Assembly (NCBI RefSeq): GCF_030731045.1
Contig: NZ_JAVALS010000020.1
Location: 1 to 38,369 of the forward strand
Origin: Arthrobacter horti
Lineage (GTDB): Bacteria > Actinomycetota > Actinomycetes > Actinomycetales > Micrococcaceae
Reading direction: 5' to 3'
DNA length: 38,369 nt
Shown in pieces: positions 1 through 7,522 of this stretch (positions are counted from its first letter, which is position 1; each line of letters opens with the position of its first letter). Both the position numbers and the translations under genes were made by a program. Under the pieces are notes generated by a model that worked only from the letters and a program-made list of their open reading frames with translations, did no database searches and was not told the DNA's origin.

Positions 1-74
1 CCCAGCACGGACTCACCCGCCAACAAGCGGTGATACGCCTCCGCCCGGACCTCCCACGCGATCTTCTTCGCCAC
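1..74 (-). CDS. Probable transposase, 5' end only (cut by window edge)
   Basis: About 24 codons are visible, starting at a GTG (position 74) behind a well-placed GGAGG. The peptide begins VAKKIAWEVRAEAYHRLLAG, resembling the N-terminus of helix-turn-helix transposases of the IS30 type in actinobacteria (a lysine-rich start, then a helix reading 'R.E.Y..LLAGES'). This is an inference from a very short piece; another HTH protein is possible. The sequence just outside it, positions 93-120, could be the terminal inverted repeat of the element, but the other end lies outside the window and cannot be compared. Confidence 0.4.
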   Translation of the reverse strand, partial: MAKKIAWEVRAEAYHRLLAGESVL

Positions 75-161
75 GCACACCCTCCACCATCAGGGTGTTG
101 CGCTAACCTTCTGAACTCGCCCGCGTTTTAGGGGCGTCAGCTGCGCTCTCGGCGAGGGGTG

Positions 162-1535
162 TCAGTGCCAGAGCCCCAGGGAGAACTCGGCGATCACGGT
201 GGCGAAGAGGAAGGACGCCGTGATGGCCACCAGGCCCACGGGGATGATCTTCCAGCCGATCTTGCGCAGCAGCCCGATGTCCTTGCCGAGGGACAGGCCC
301 GCGAAGCTCAGCACGATCGTGGTGATGGACACGAAGTCCACGGCGTCGGCGGTGCTGTGCATGAACGCGGCCAGCGGGGACCACGGAGAGGACAGGTAGG
401 CGCCCAGCGTGGTGACCCAGACGACGGCCTGGACCTTGTTGCGGCTCAGCTTGGCCAGGCCGAAGGCGGCCAGGACGATCAGCATCATGACCACGTAGCC
501 GATCACGGTGTTCCAGCTGAAACCCTTGCCGGAGGCGATGTCGGCGATGGTCGCCGTCGTCAGGCCCAGGATGCCGACGATCGGCAGGGACGTCCGCAGC
601 GGCACGGACACGGCGGCGGACGCCTCGGCGACCTGTGCGCGGAAGGCGGCGTTGCCGGCGTCGTCGCTCGACTGGGCGGGATTGGATCCCGCGAGCGGGA
701 CCGGCGTGGAGACCGCGACGGCAGCCGGCGCGACGGCGGCCGAGCGGGTCAGCAGGCGGTAGAAGCGGTCCGCGAGCGGCAGGGCGATGTACATGCCCAC
801 GTAGACGCCCAGCATGCTGGTGATCAGGTTGGACACGGCGGCCATGCCGACGATCGCGGACTTGTCCGCCGGGTAGGCGGCCGTGACGCTGGCGACCGAG
901 GCGGCCATCATGGAGCCGGAGCCCACACCGGAACCCATGGCCAGCGCCAGCGGGTCGAAGATCTTCCAGTTCGCCACCAGGGACGCGGCGATGCTGATGT
1001 AGACCGCGCCGAAGATGGTGCCGAAGACGTACATGGCCAGCACGCCGCGGTACTCGTCCGAGTTGGGGCCGAAGCGCTCGGACACCATGGCGAAGGCGGG
1101 TTCGCGGTCCAGCGAGAAGGTGGCGCCCACGGTGGCGCGGCCCATGCGGAGCAGCACGGCCAGCGGCAGTGCCAGCACGATGGTGCCGAGCAGGTGGCCG
1201 ACCTCCTGGAGGAGGAGCGCCGGGCCGGCCTTGAGCAGCGCGGTCAGGCTGGGCCCGATGTCCATGGACAGGCGCGCGCAGAGCACCAGGACGGCGATGC
1301 CGGAGAGCGCGGTGGCCATCCGCTGGTACTTGACCGGCAGCGGCTTGATCTTCTGGACCGAGATCACCAGGCCCATGAGCAGGCCCCAGACCATCGGGAG
1401 GATGAGGAGGGTGCCGATGCCCACCGGGATCTTCAGGGGGCCGATGAGCTGGGCGACCACCGCGACGGCGAGAGCCAGCGCGGCAAGGGGGAGCGTCTTG
1501 GTGCGGGTGGGACGGGAAGTGGTGGTGCTGCTCAT
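162..1535 (-). CDS. DUF3100 family multi-pass membrane protein, putative transporter
   Basis: This 457-residue protein is almost entirely hydrophobic, with roughly ten predicted membrane spans and a serine/threonine-rich cytosolic start. The sequence fits the DUF3100 family, which has no established biochemical function. A glycine/serine-rich stretch (GSGVGSGSMMAAS) and a polar loop around residues 265-300 stand out. Its ATG overlaps the stop of the upstream M20 amidohydrolase gene by 4 bp (ATGA), so the two are translationally coupled and under the MurR/RpiR regulator further upstream. The pairing suggests, by analogy with AbgB/AbgT-type systems, that it imports an N-acyl or peptide-like substrate cleaved by the amidohydrolase. 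That is inference. The family call is fairly sure, the role is not. Confidence 0.8.
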   Translation of the reverse strand: MSSTTTSRPTRTKTLPLAALALAVAVVAQLIGPLKIPVGIGTLLILPMVWGLLMGLVISVQKIKPLPVKYQRMATALSGIAVLVLCARLSMDIGPSLTALLKAGPALLLQEVGHLLGTIVLALPLAVLLRMGRATVGATFSLDREPAFAMVSERFGPNSDEYRGVLAMYVFGTIFGAVYISIAASLVANWKIFDPLALAMGSGVGSGSMMAASVASVTAAYPADKSAIVGMAAVSNLITSMLGVYVGMYIALPLADRFYRLLTRSAAVAPAAVAVSTPVPLAGSNPAQSSDDAGNAAFRAQVAEASAAVSVPLRTSLPIVGILGLTTATIADIASGKGFSWNTVIGYVVMMLIVLAAFGLAKLSRNKVQAVVWVTTLGAYLSSPWSPLAAFMHSTADAVDFVSITTIVLSFAGLSLGKDIGLLRKIGWKIIPVGLVAITASFLFATVIAEFSLGLWH

Positions 1536-2737
1536 GCGAGTGCCTCTGCGGACGCGGGGTGGTAGGCGGCGGCCGTGAAGCGCGCCTTCTGCTCGGGGTT
1601 CGATGCCGCGCCGGCCACGGTGGCGGCCAGGGCATATGCGGCGTCGAACATGGCCTCGTAAGCCGCGGGGGTGTCCGCGACGGCGGTGAAGCCGGCGGAG
1701 TGGATGGGGACGGTGGCCCCGGGGATGCCGAACATGGGGTGGATGCTGGGGATCACCTGGCTGATGTTGCCCATGTCCGTGGACCCGCCTCCGGAGGAAT
1801 CCGGTGCGGGGGTGACGTCGTGACCGCGGGAGCCGAACGCCGCGTTCCAGTGTTCGGACAGCTGCAGGTCCTGGTTGAGCGGCTCGTAGAGTGGCTCGAT
1901 GTCTTCGATGCTCAGCTCCGTGCCGCTGGCCAGGGCGGCGCCCTCGAAGCAGGCGCGGACGCGGGAGAGGAGAGACTCGTACTCCGGCAGGGTGAAGGCG
2001 CGGCATTCGAAGTCGACGACGGCGCGGTCCGGGATGATGTTGGTGGCCACGCCCGCTTCACGGACGAAGAGGGCCGTGCGGTGGTCGTCCGGCAGCTGCT
2101 GGCGCAGCAGGCCCACGGCCACCTGGCTCAGCACGGCGCCGTCGGCGGCGTTGATGCCGCGGTGCGGCATGGCGGCCGCGTGGGCGGCCTGGCCGGCGAA
2201 GGTGGCGCGGAAGCGGCCCACGGCCTGAGAGCTGGTGCCCGCCGGGTTGGCGGTACGGCCTTCCGGTACCGGGTGGGCCATGAGGGACAGCCCGACGCCG
2301 TCGAAGGCGCCCGCGTCCAGGAGCAGGGACTTGCCGCCGCCGTGCTCCTCGGCGGGGGTGCCGATGGCCTTGAGGGTGATGCCCAGCTCGTCCACGAGCG
2401 GGGCGAGGGCGAGGGCGGCGCCGACCGTGGAGCCGGCGATGAGGTTGTGGCCGCAGGCGTGGCCCACCTCCGGCAGGCAGTCGTATTCGACGCAGATGGC
2501 CACCACGAGCTCACCGCTGCCGATCGTGGCGGTGAACGCGGTGTCCAGGCCGCCGGTGCCGCGCTCCACGCCGAAGCCGTGCGCCTCCAGGAGGGAGGTG
2601 ATGGCGGCGGCCGCCTTGACCTCCTCGAAGGAGAGCTCCGGGTTGGCGTGGATGAAGCGGGCCATCTCCAGAACGGCGGGGCGGACGGCCTCCAGGTTCT
2701 GGGCGAGCTGGCTGGTGGGTGCGGCGGAGGAAGGCAT
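1532..2737 (-). CDS. M20 family metallo-amidohydrolase (AbgB/PM20D2-like)
   Basis: A 401-residue cytosolic zinc-dependent amidohydrolase of the M20D type, cleaving amide bonds in N-acyl amino acids, dipeptides or p-aminobenzoyl-glutamate-like compounds. The metal site motif EYDCLPEVGHACGHN is at residues 84-98, with Cys95 and His97 typical of this subfamily. The catalytic glutamate pair is in TPAEEHGGGK (about 127-136), and HPVPEGRT and a late PIHSAGF contribute further ligands. The central lid/dimerisation domain covers roughly 165-295. The start has a clear AGGAG four bases upstream of ATG. It sits between the MurR/RpiR gene (44-bp gap) and the DUF3100 membrane protein (4-bp overlap), so the operon probably imports and hydrolyses one substrate. 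The exact substrate cannot be read from sequence. Confidence 0.9.
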   Translation of the reverse strand: MPSSAAPTSQLAQNLEAVRPAVLEMARFIHANPELSFEEVKAAAAITSLLEAHGFGVERGTGGLDTAFTATIGSGELVVAICVEYDCLPEVGHACGHNLIAGSTVGAALALAPLVDELGITLKAIGTPAEEHGGGKSLLLDAGAFDGVGLSLMAHPVPEGRTANPAGTSSQAVGRFRATFAGQAAHAAAMPHRGINAADGAVLSQVAVGLLRQQLPDDHRTALFVREAGVATNIIPDRAVVDFECRAFTLPEYESLLSRVRACFEGAALASGTELSIEDIEPLYEPLNQDLQLSEHWNAAFGSRGHDVTPAPDSSGGGSTDMGNISQVIPSIHPMFGIPGATVPIHSAGFTAVADTPAAYEAMFDAAYALAATVAGAASNPEQKARFTAAAYHPASAEALA

Positions 2738-2781
2738 GGTGCTCCTGGGGAAAGGTCGAAACGGAGTGGTTGAGCGGGGCG

Positions 2782-3651
2782 TCAGTTGGTGTAGAGGTCC
2801 AGCTCGTCCCAGAACTGCGAGGTGCGTTCGATGCCGGCCTTGACGCGCTCGGGTTCGCGCGCCTCCAGACCAGCGAGCAGGCCGTACGCCACGGATAGGG
2901 AGGCGGTGGCCGACTGGAAGGCATAGACGCCTTCGGAGGGGACGAGCAGGAGGTGGTTGCTCGCCTTGGCAAGATCGGTGGACTTCAGGTCCGTCACGGT
3001 GATGACGGTGGCGCCCGCCTGGCGCGCGAGCTGCGCAGCGATGGTCAGGTGCTTGAGGGGCCGCCAGAGGTGGAAGACCACCAGGGCGTCGCCGGGCCGC
3101 AGTGACCCGACGGCGGAGGCGAGGTGGACGCCGGCGCGGCCCTCGAAGTTCGCGGGGTAGCCCGCGGTGGCCAGGAGATGGGCGAATGCGACGGCGGATG
3201 CCGAGTAGGAACCCTGCCCGACGACGATGATGCGGCGGGCGGTGGCCAGTGCGGTCACGGCGTCGTCCGCGGCTTGGGGGTCCACGGTGTCCATGGCCAG
3301 GCGCAGGTTCTCCACGTCATGGGCCAGGGAGTCGTGAATGGGCGAGCGCACCTCGACGCGGTGGGACAGGGGTGCGGTGTCGGCGATGTGGACCAGGTAG
3401 CGGGCGCGGAGCTCGCGCTGCAGGTCCGACCAGCCGCGGTAGCCGAGGGCCTGGGCGGTGCGGGAGACGCTGGAGCTGTTCACGCCGGCCTTGAGGGCGA
3501 TCTCGGTGACGTCGCCGTAGGAGGCCAGCTTCGGGTTGACTGTGAGGGCGTCCACCACGCGGGCCTGGGCCTTGGTGAGCTTGAGAGCGGGGATGGCGTC
3601 GCCGAGCCAGCCGCCGTTGCCGGGCGTCTGGGACTCCGTCGTCTCGTCCAT
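2782..3651 (-). CDS. MurR/RpiR family transcriptional regulator (HTH + SIS)
   Basis: A 289-residue DNA-binding regulator. An N-terminal HTH_6 domain (about residues 20-95, ALKLTKAQARVVDALTVNP and VNSSSVSRTAQALGYRGWSDL) is followed by a sugar-isomerase (SIS) ligand domain (about 125-270, with IIVVGQGSYSASA and GDALVVFHLWRP). Family members sense phosphosugars or related metabolites. The ATG at 3651 is preceded by AAGGAGGAG and supports this start over an upstream extension. It is first in an operon with the M20 amidohydrolase and DUF3100 genes. Two 22-bp palindromes directly upstream flank or cover a good -10 (TACAAT on the minus strand), so it probably represses its own operon. Confidence 0.88.
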   Translation of the reverse strand: MDETTESQTPGNGGWLGDAIPALKLTKAQARVVDALTVNPKLASYGDVTEIALKAGVNSSSVSRTAQALGYRGWSDLQRELRARYLVHIADTAPLSHRVEVRSPIHDSLAHDVENLRLAMDTVDPQAADDAVTALATARRIIVVGQGSYSASAVAFAHLLATAGYPANFEGRAGVHLASAVGSLRPGDALVVFHLWRPLKHLTIAAQLARQAGATVITVTDLKSTDLAKASNHLLLVPSEGVYAFQSATASLSVAYGLLAGLEAREPERVKAGIERTSQFWDELDLYTN

Positions 3652-3686
3652 CTCTCCTCCTTCGGTCCAGCTGTGATCCAGGTCTC

Positions 3687-3708
3687 TTCTGCAATTGTAT
3701 GTGCAGAA
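3687..3708. promoter_or_regulatory. Operator 1 for the MurR/RpiR operon, with embedded -10
   Basis: This is a perfect inverted repeat TTCTGCA-N8-TGCAGAA. On the minus strand its spacer contains TACAAT (positions 3694-3699), a strong -10 candidate for the regulator operon, so binding here would block RNA polymerase. The arm sequence and spacing are shared exactly with the second site at 3715. Assignment to the neighbouring regulator is inferred from position. Confidence 0.75.
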
Positions 3709-3714
3709 CTGCTG

Positions 3715-3736
3715 TTCTGCACAAGACTTTGCAGAA
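3715..3736. promoter_or_regulatory. Operator 2 for the MurR/RpiR operon
   Basis: A second perfect TTCTGCA-N8-TGCAGAA palindrome, separated from operator 1 by 6 bp (CTGCTG), which puts the two centres 28 bp apart. It covers the region where the -35 of the minus-strand promoter would lie. The inner arms of the two sites also form TGTGCAGAAC-N4-GTTCTGCACA. Two in-phase-like sites suit binding of two dimers or a tetramer, as expected for SIS-domain regulators. Confidence 0.75.
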
Positions 3737-3866
3737 AGAAGCCGTGGGGGATGGTTTCCGGGGAGCCGCGCGGGCCTGTCGGGGGATTGAATGGGCCCGG
3801 ATGCCTCTCTACGATGACGCTTGTCGGGCTCATGGGGCCGGGCTGTCATGCGGGGAAGGAGAGGCC

Positions 3867-5075
3867 GTGAGCCGTGCGCATCGTCCCCTCGCCCTGCGCC
3901 GTGGGCGGCCGGCCCCCACAGTGGATGACCGGGACGCCTCCCGCGCCGACTGGATGGAGCTGTTCTTCGACCTGGTCTTCGTGGTGCTGGTCGGCCAGCT
4001 CTCCGCAGGGCTGCGCACCCATCCTGACTTCGCCGACGTCGGGGTCTTCCTGGCCCTCTTCTCCTCGGTCTGGTGGTCCTGGGTGAACCTGACCTTCTCG
4101 GTCAACATCCAGGAGCACCTCTCCCGTCGCGCCCTGGCCGGCTACATGCTGGCGGCAATGGCCGCGATGGGGGCCATCGCCGTGGCGGCACCCGGGGCGA
4201 CGGCGTCTTCGGGATGGCTCTTCGCTCTCGGCAACGCGGCCCTGCGCGGCGTGATGCTCGGTCTCTGGGTCCGGCGCAGCTGGTCTGCGGGGGCGGGTGC
4301 GCGGATCCGGGTGCTCGCTTACAACGGCGCCACCGGGATCCTCTGGCTCGCGTCCGCCTTCGTCCCTGCTCCCGGGCGCTTCCTGCTGTGGGCGGTGGCG
4401 ATCGTGGTCGAGATCGTGCTCCTCGTGGTCACGGCGCCCGGGCTGCTGCGACGGCTGGGGACCGTCAACGTGGAACACCTCGCAGAGAGGTTCGGAACTC
4501 TCGTGATCATCGCGCTCGGCGAATCCGTGCTGGCGATCGTCAACGCGGTGTCGGCTTCCCTGTCTCCGATGGTGGGGCTCGCGGCGGGGCTCGCACTGGT
4601 CATCACGGCCTGCCTGGCCTGGAGCATGTTCATGTTCGGCGTCGACTCGATGCGGGCGGGCCTGGAGAGGCTCGTGAGGGCGGACGACTCGCGCGGCCTG
4701 GTGGAGACGTTCGCCTTCCTGCCCTACCTCCTCGTGGCCGGCGTGATGATGCTGGCCGGTGCCCTGTCCGCCGCCATCTCCGCCCCGGCCGGGATCCTGC
4801 CGGTGGCCAGCGGCGTGACCCTCGGCGCCGGCGTCGCGCTGTTCTACGGCACCAACGCCCTCGTCTCCCGCCGGTACGGGAACCGGTGGCGCGTCATCCT
4901 CCCGTGGGCGCTGCCCGCGGTGCTCCTTCCGCTCGCCGTTTCCGCGGGGGCTGCCTGGATCCCGGCCGTGTGGGTACTGGGCGCGATGGCTTGTGTGCTG
5001 GTCGCGGTGGTGGTGATCGCGGAACGCCTGGCCCGCCGCAAGGCGGTGGCGAAGGCCGGAGTCTGGCCGGGCTGA
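3867..5075 (+). CDS. LtrA family (low-temperature-requirement A) membrane protein
   Basis: A 402-residue inner-membrane protein of the LtrA family (Pfam PF06772), named for a Listeria cold-growth locus but without a defined activity. The N-terminal signature DWMELFFDLVFVVLVGQLS is at about residues 32-50, and ERFGTLVIIALGESVLAIV at about 205-223 is the second hallmark. Around eleven hydrophobic segments follow. The GTG at 3867 has GGAGAGG five bases upstream. An in-frame ATG further upstream (3699) lies inside the MurR/RpiR operators, so it is unlikely. The gene is divergent from the regulator operon and shares its 215-bp promoter region, so the operators could also affect it. Confidence 0.88.
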   Translation: MSRAHRPLALRRGRPAPTVDDRDASRADWMELFFDLVFVVLVGQLSAGLRTHPDFADVGVFLALFSSVWWSWVNLTFSVNIQEHLSRRALAGYMLAAMAAMGAIAVAAPGATASSGWLFALGNAALRGVMLGLWVRRSWSAGAGARIRVLAYNGATGILWLASAFVPAPGRFLLWAVAIVVEIVLLVVTAPGLLRRLGTVNVEHLAERFGTLVIIALGESVLAIVNAVSASLSPMVGLAAGLALVITACLAWSMFMFGVDSMRAGLERLVRADDSRGLVETFAFLPYLLVAGVMMLAGALSAAISAPAGILPVASGVTLGAGVALFYGTNALVSRRYGNRWRVILPWALPAVLLPLAVSAGAAWIPAVWVLGAMACVLVAVVVIAERLARRKAVAKAGVWPG

Positions 5076-5158
5076 CGCTGGGAACGGTCGGCACAAGTCC
5101 GGGGGGGGAGAACCGGAATCGGCCTCCTGGAGAGATCGAAGCGGCCATTCCGGGCCGA

Positions 5159-5182
5159 TTCGGAAATCTGCAGACTTCCGAA
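5159..5182. promoter_or_regulatory. 24-bp near-perfect palindrome upstream of a small membrane protein
   Basis: The two outer arms TTCGGAA and TTCCGAA flank the inner palindrome TCTGCAGA; only the A/C pair next to the core breaks symmetry. It ends 11 bp before the ATG at 5194 and has no T-run after it, so it looks more like an operator than a terminator. No regulator in the window has an obvious claim to it. Confidence 0.5.
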
Positions 5183-5193
5183 ACGCCTTTCCC

Positions 5194-5643
5194 ATGGCAA
5201 ATATCCTTCACTTTCCGGTCGTGGTCCGCGAGGATGGTGGCGTGGCCGATCCAGACGCGGGAAAATTGCCGGGCCCTTCCGCCTACGTCCTGTACAAGCG
5301 GCTCGTCCACGCAACGACGGTTTCTGTTTGCGCCTGGGGTTCCCTCACCGTTCTTTCCAGTTCGAAGATTCTCCAGCCGTCATGGTTCACCGACGTGCTG
5401 GTAGGAGCGGCCATGGTGGCGGCCGTGCCGATGATGGTGATCCGGGCCTGGGCGGGAATCAAAGATCGCGCAGAGACCCGCGAAGGGTATACCTCCCTTC
5501 CTCGAAGGAGAAAGGATCTTCCTCAGCGGGATCCGTACCTTGGGGAGGTCATCCGGGAGGCCGGTGCGGACTATTTGCCCAAGGACGAATTCTTCGCCGT
5601 ACGTGATCGCGCAAAGGCGCTTGCGGAGCGGCTGAGGCTTTGA
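5194..5643 (+). CDS. Hypothetical small membrane protein
   Basis: A 149-residue protein not recognised by family. Two hydrophobic stretches (about residues 40-56 and 66-86) suggest two membrane spans, followed by a charged tail rich in Arg, Lys, Asp and Glu (YTSLPRRRKDLPQRDPYLGE onward). The ATG at 5194 has no Shine-Dalgarno. A GTG at 5242, with GAGG eight bases upstream, would give 133 residues and is a plausible alternative. Codon use is unlike its neighbours: AGG, AGA, CTT and A/T-ending codons are frequent, and local GC is lower, which suggests recent transfer. It stands alone behind a palindromic site. Confidence 0.6.
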   Translation: MANILHFPVVVREDGGVADPDAGKLPGPSAYVLYKRLVHATTVSVCAWGSLTVLSSSKILQPSWFTDVLVGAAMVAAVPMMVIRAWAGIKDRAETREGYTSLPRRRKDLPQRDPYLGEVIREAGADYLPKDEFFAVRDRAKALAERLRL

Positions 5644-5737
5644 CCTGGTCCTGGCCCGGGGCGTACGACGCTTCGTCGGCTCAAAGTGCGCATTTCATGT
5701 CAGGCGGTACGATCCGACTGCTCAGGAAACGCCGCCT

Positions 5738-7420
5738 TCACCGCCCCGCGAGTTCGTGCCAGAGCAACGCCACCGCCAGCGAGGCCCGGGACTCCGCCTC
5801 GTCCAGGGAGACGCCCAGCCGTTCCTCCAGCCGCCGGACTTGGGCGTAGAGGGCCTGACGGCTCACCTTCCGGGCCCTCGCCAGCGATGACATGTTCCCG
5901 CCGTGCTCCAGGTGGTCCCGCAGAAGCTCTATGAGTTCCGGTGCCGGAGGGTCCAGCAGGGGCGCCAGCTCCGCCTGGGCGAACGCCTTCACCCGCGGGT
6001 CTTGTCCCAGGAGGGACAGCAGCCCGCGGAGCCGGATGTCGCTGAAACGGTGGAACGGCAGGCGTCGCGAGGCCAGGGTCGCCGCGGTATCCGCCACCTG
6101 ATCCGCATCGTCCAGCCCACGCGCCGCCGCCACGAGCGAGCGGTCTGGGCGTCCCACGCCCAGCGTCCAGCTCAGTCCCGGGGCGTGGACCCCCGCGGCC
6201 AGGCGGTGCAGGGTGGCGTCCTCGAGCTCCAAGGCGGGCAGGAGCAGCAGGATCGCCACGGACCCCGCGTGCAGGCTGGCCGCAAGGACCGAATGGTGAT
6301 CCCGCGCCGCCCACTCCTGCAGCGCGTCCAGGAAGGCGCGCTCGCTCAGCTGCACCGCCGTGGCGTCCTCGGCCCCCTCCGCTCCGCCATCCAGCTTCGC
6401 CACCACGGGAACGTACCCGGCGCCCGGCTCCAGGCCGAGCGCGCGGGCGCGCGCCCGCGCCTCCTCCTCGCGCGGCGGCGAGGCCTGACGCAGATCCTGG
6501 ACCAGGCCGGCCCGGGCCTGGATGAGCAGCTCCCGCCGGTCCCGGCCCGCCATGCGCGCCATGGTCAGCGCCTGCCCCGCGCGCTCCAGGACCTGCAGCG
6601 CGTCCGTCAGTTCCCAGGTGTCCAGCTCCCACGAGTCCGGGTTCCACGCGGCGTCGTCGTTCTGCATGGCCGGTCCCGGCACCAGCAGCCGGCCCCATCG
6701 CTGCCCCTTCAGCCCCACCGGGGTCTGCAGCCAGCGCTCGCCACCCGTGCCGAACCCCGTGTGGTTCAGATACCCGACGTGCCGGGATCGGTTGGTCCAG
6801 CGGTCCAGGAGCCGGGTGGGGTCCTCGCCGTGTGTGGCGTAGCTGAGCACCAGGTGGGCCGCGTCCTCGAACACCACCGGTGAACCCAGCAGCTCCGCCG
6901 TGGTCTGCACGATCGCCGCCTCCCCGGCGTTCTCCAGGCCCAGTCCCGTGAACACCTCGTGCACATGCCGGGCGCGCTCCAGGCGCGTCACCTGCTGCGC
7001 CATGAGCGCGCGGTGCGCGTCCTCGGTGACCTGCACGAAGCGGACGCGGCGGGTGAGCAGCACCAGCGGGGCGTCCACGACGGCGGCAGCCGCGCGGAGG
7101 GTGGCGATCGCCTCGGTGTCCGGGGCGCCGTCGTCGTCCACCAGTTCGACGACGACGGCGGCCGCGCCCGCCCCATGGAAGCGCCGCAGGAACGCCGTGG
7201 TCAGGGCGGGGGATCGGCGGAACGCGAGGCCGGTGGTGAGCACCAGTTCGCCGCCCTGCAGGAGGCCGCCCGCTTCGGTGTCCTCAGCGATGTGGACCCA
7301 GCGGACCGGGGCGTCCAGGCCGCTCTCCCCGGCCAGGACCTCCGGCCGGCCGGCGGCGAGGGCCTCCAAGGTCAGCACGTCGCGGACGGTCAGAGTGCTG
7401 GGAGGCGTGGGCGCAGGCAT
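5738..7420 (-). CDS. PucR family transcriptional regulator
   Basis: A 560-residue regulator with the PucR architecture. The N-terminal PucR ligand domain spans about residues 8-130 (LTVRDVLTLEAL, GGELVLTTGLAF), a long GGDEF-like middle follows, and a C-terminal PucR HTH lies at about 495-555 (LIELLRDHLEHGGNMSSLARARKVSRQALYAQVRRLEERLG, read in pieces). Family members activate purine, amine or amino-acid catabolic genes. The ATG at 7420 was chosen; a GTG two codons earlier (7426) is possible. A TACACT -10-like hexamer lies just before these starts, so the mRNA may be leaderless. It is divergent from mmsA and an aminotransferase, its likely targets. Confidence 0.87.
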   Translation of the reverse strand: MPAPTPPSTLTVRDVLTLEALAAGRPEVLAGESGLDAPVRWVHIAEDTEAGGLLQGGELVLTTGLAFRRSPALTTAFLRRFHGAGAAAVVVELVDDDGAPDTEAIATLRAAAAVVDAPLVLLTRRVRFVQVTEDAHRALMAQQVTRLERARHVHEVFTGLGLENAGEAAIVQTTAELLGSPVVFEDAAHLVLSYATHGEDPTRLLDRWTNRSRHVGYLNHTGFGTGGERWLQTPVGLKGQRWGRLLVPGPAMQNDDAAWNPDSWELDTWELTDALQVLERAGQALTMARMAGRDRRELLIQARAGLVQDLRQASPPREEEARARARALGLEPGAGYVPVVAKLDGGAEGAEDATAVQLSERAFLDALQEWAARDHHSVLAASLHAGSVAILLLLPALELEDATLHRLAAGVHAPGLSWTLGVGRPDRSLVAAARGLDDADQVADTAATLASRRLPFHRFSDIRLRGLLSLLGQDPRVKAFAQAELAPLLDPPAPELIELLRDHLEHGGNMSSLARARKVSRQALYAQVRRLEERLGVSLDEAESRASLAVALLWHELAGR

Positions 7421-7522
7421 GGACACAGTGTAAATCCATGGCATCAAAGCAGAACAGATTGTCAGGTGCGTGGCTGTGATCCAGGGCACAGGATGGAATC
7501 AGGAAACCCCGAAAGGACCCCC

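Noticed and set aside
159..1565. Long plus-strand open frame opposite the DUF3100 gene
   Set aside because: Its translation is dominated by Gly, Asp, Arg, His and Gln with no motif; it is the high-GC antisense image of a clear membrane protein.
1559..2773. Plus-strand open frame opposite the M20 gene
   Set aside because: Low-complexity Gly/Ala/Val composition; the opposite strand has intact M20 metal motifs and a good ribosome-binding site.
3846..5195. Minus-strand frame opposite the LtrA gene
   Set aside because: Rich in His, Arg, Glu and Pro without any motif; the LtrA signature is on the plus strand.
5660..5690. CGACG-CTT-CGTCG hairpin after the small membrane protein gene
   Set aside because: Only a 5-bp stem with no T-rich tail; too weak to call a terminator.
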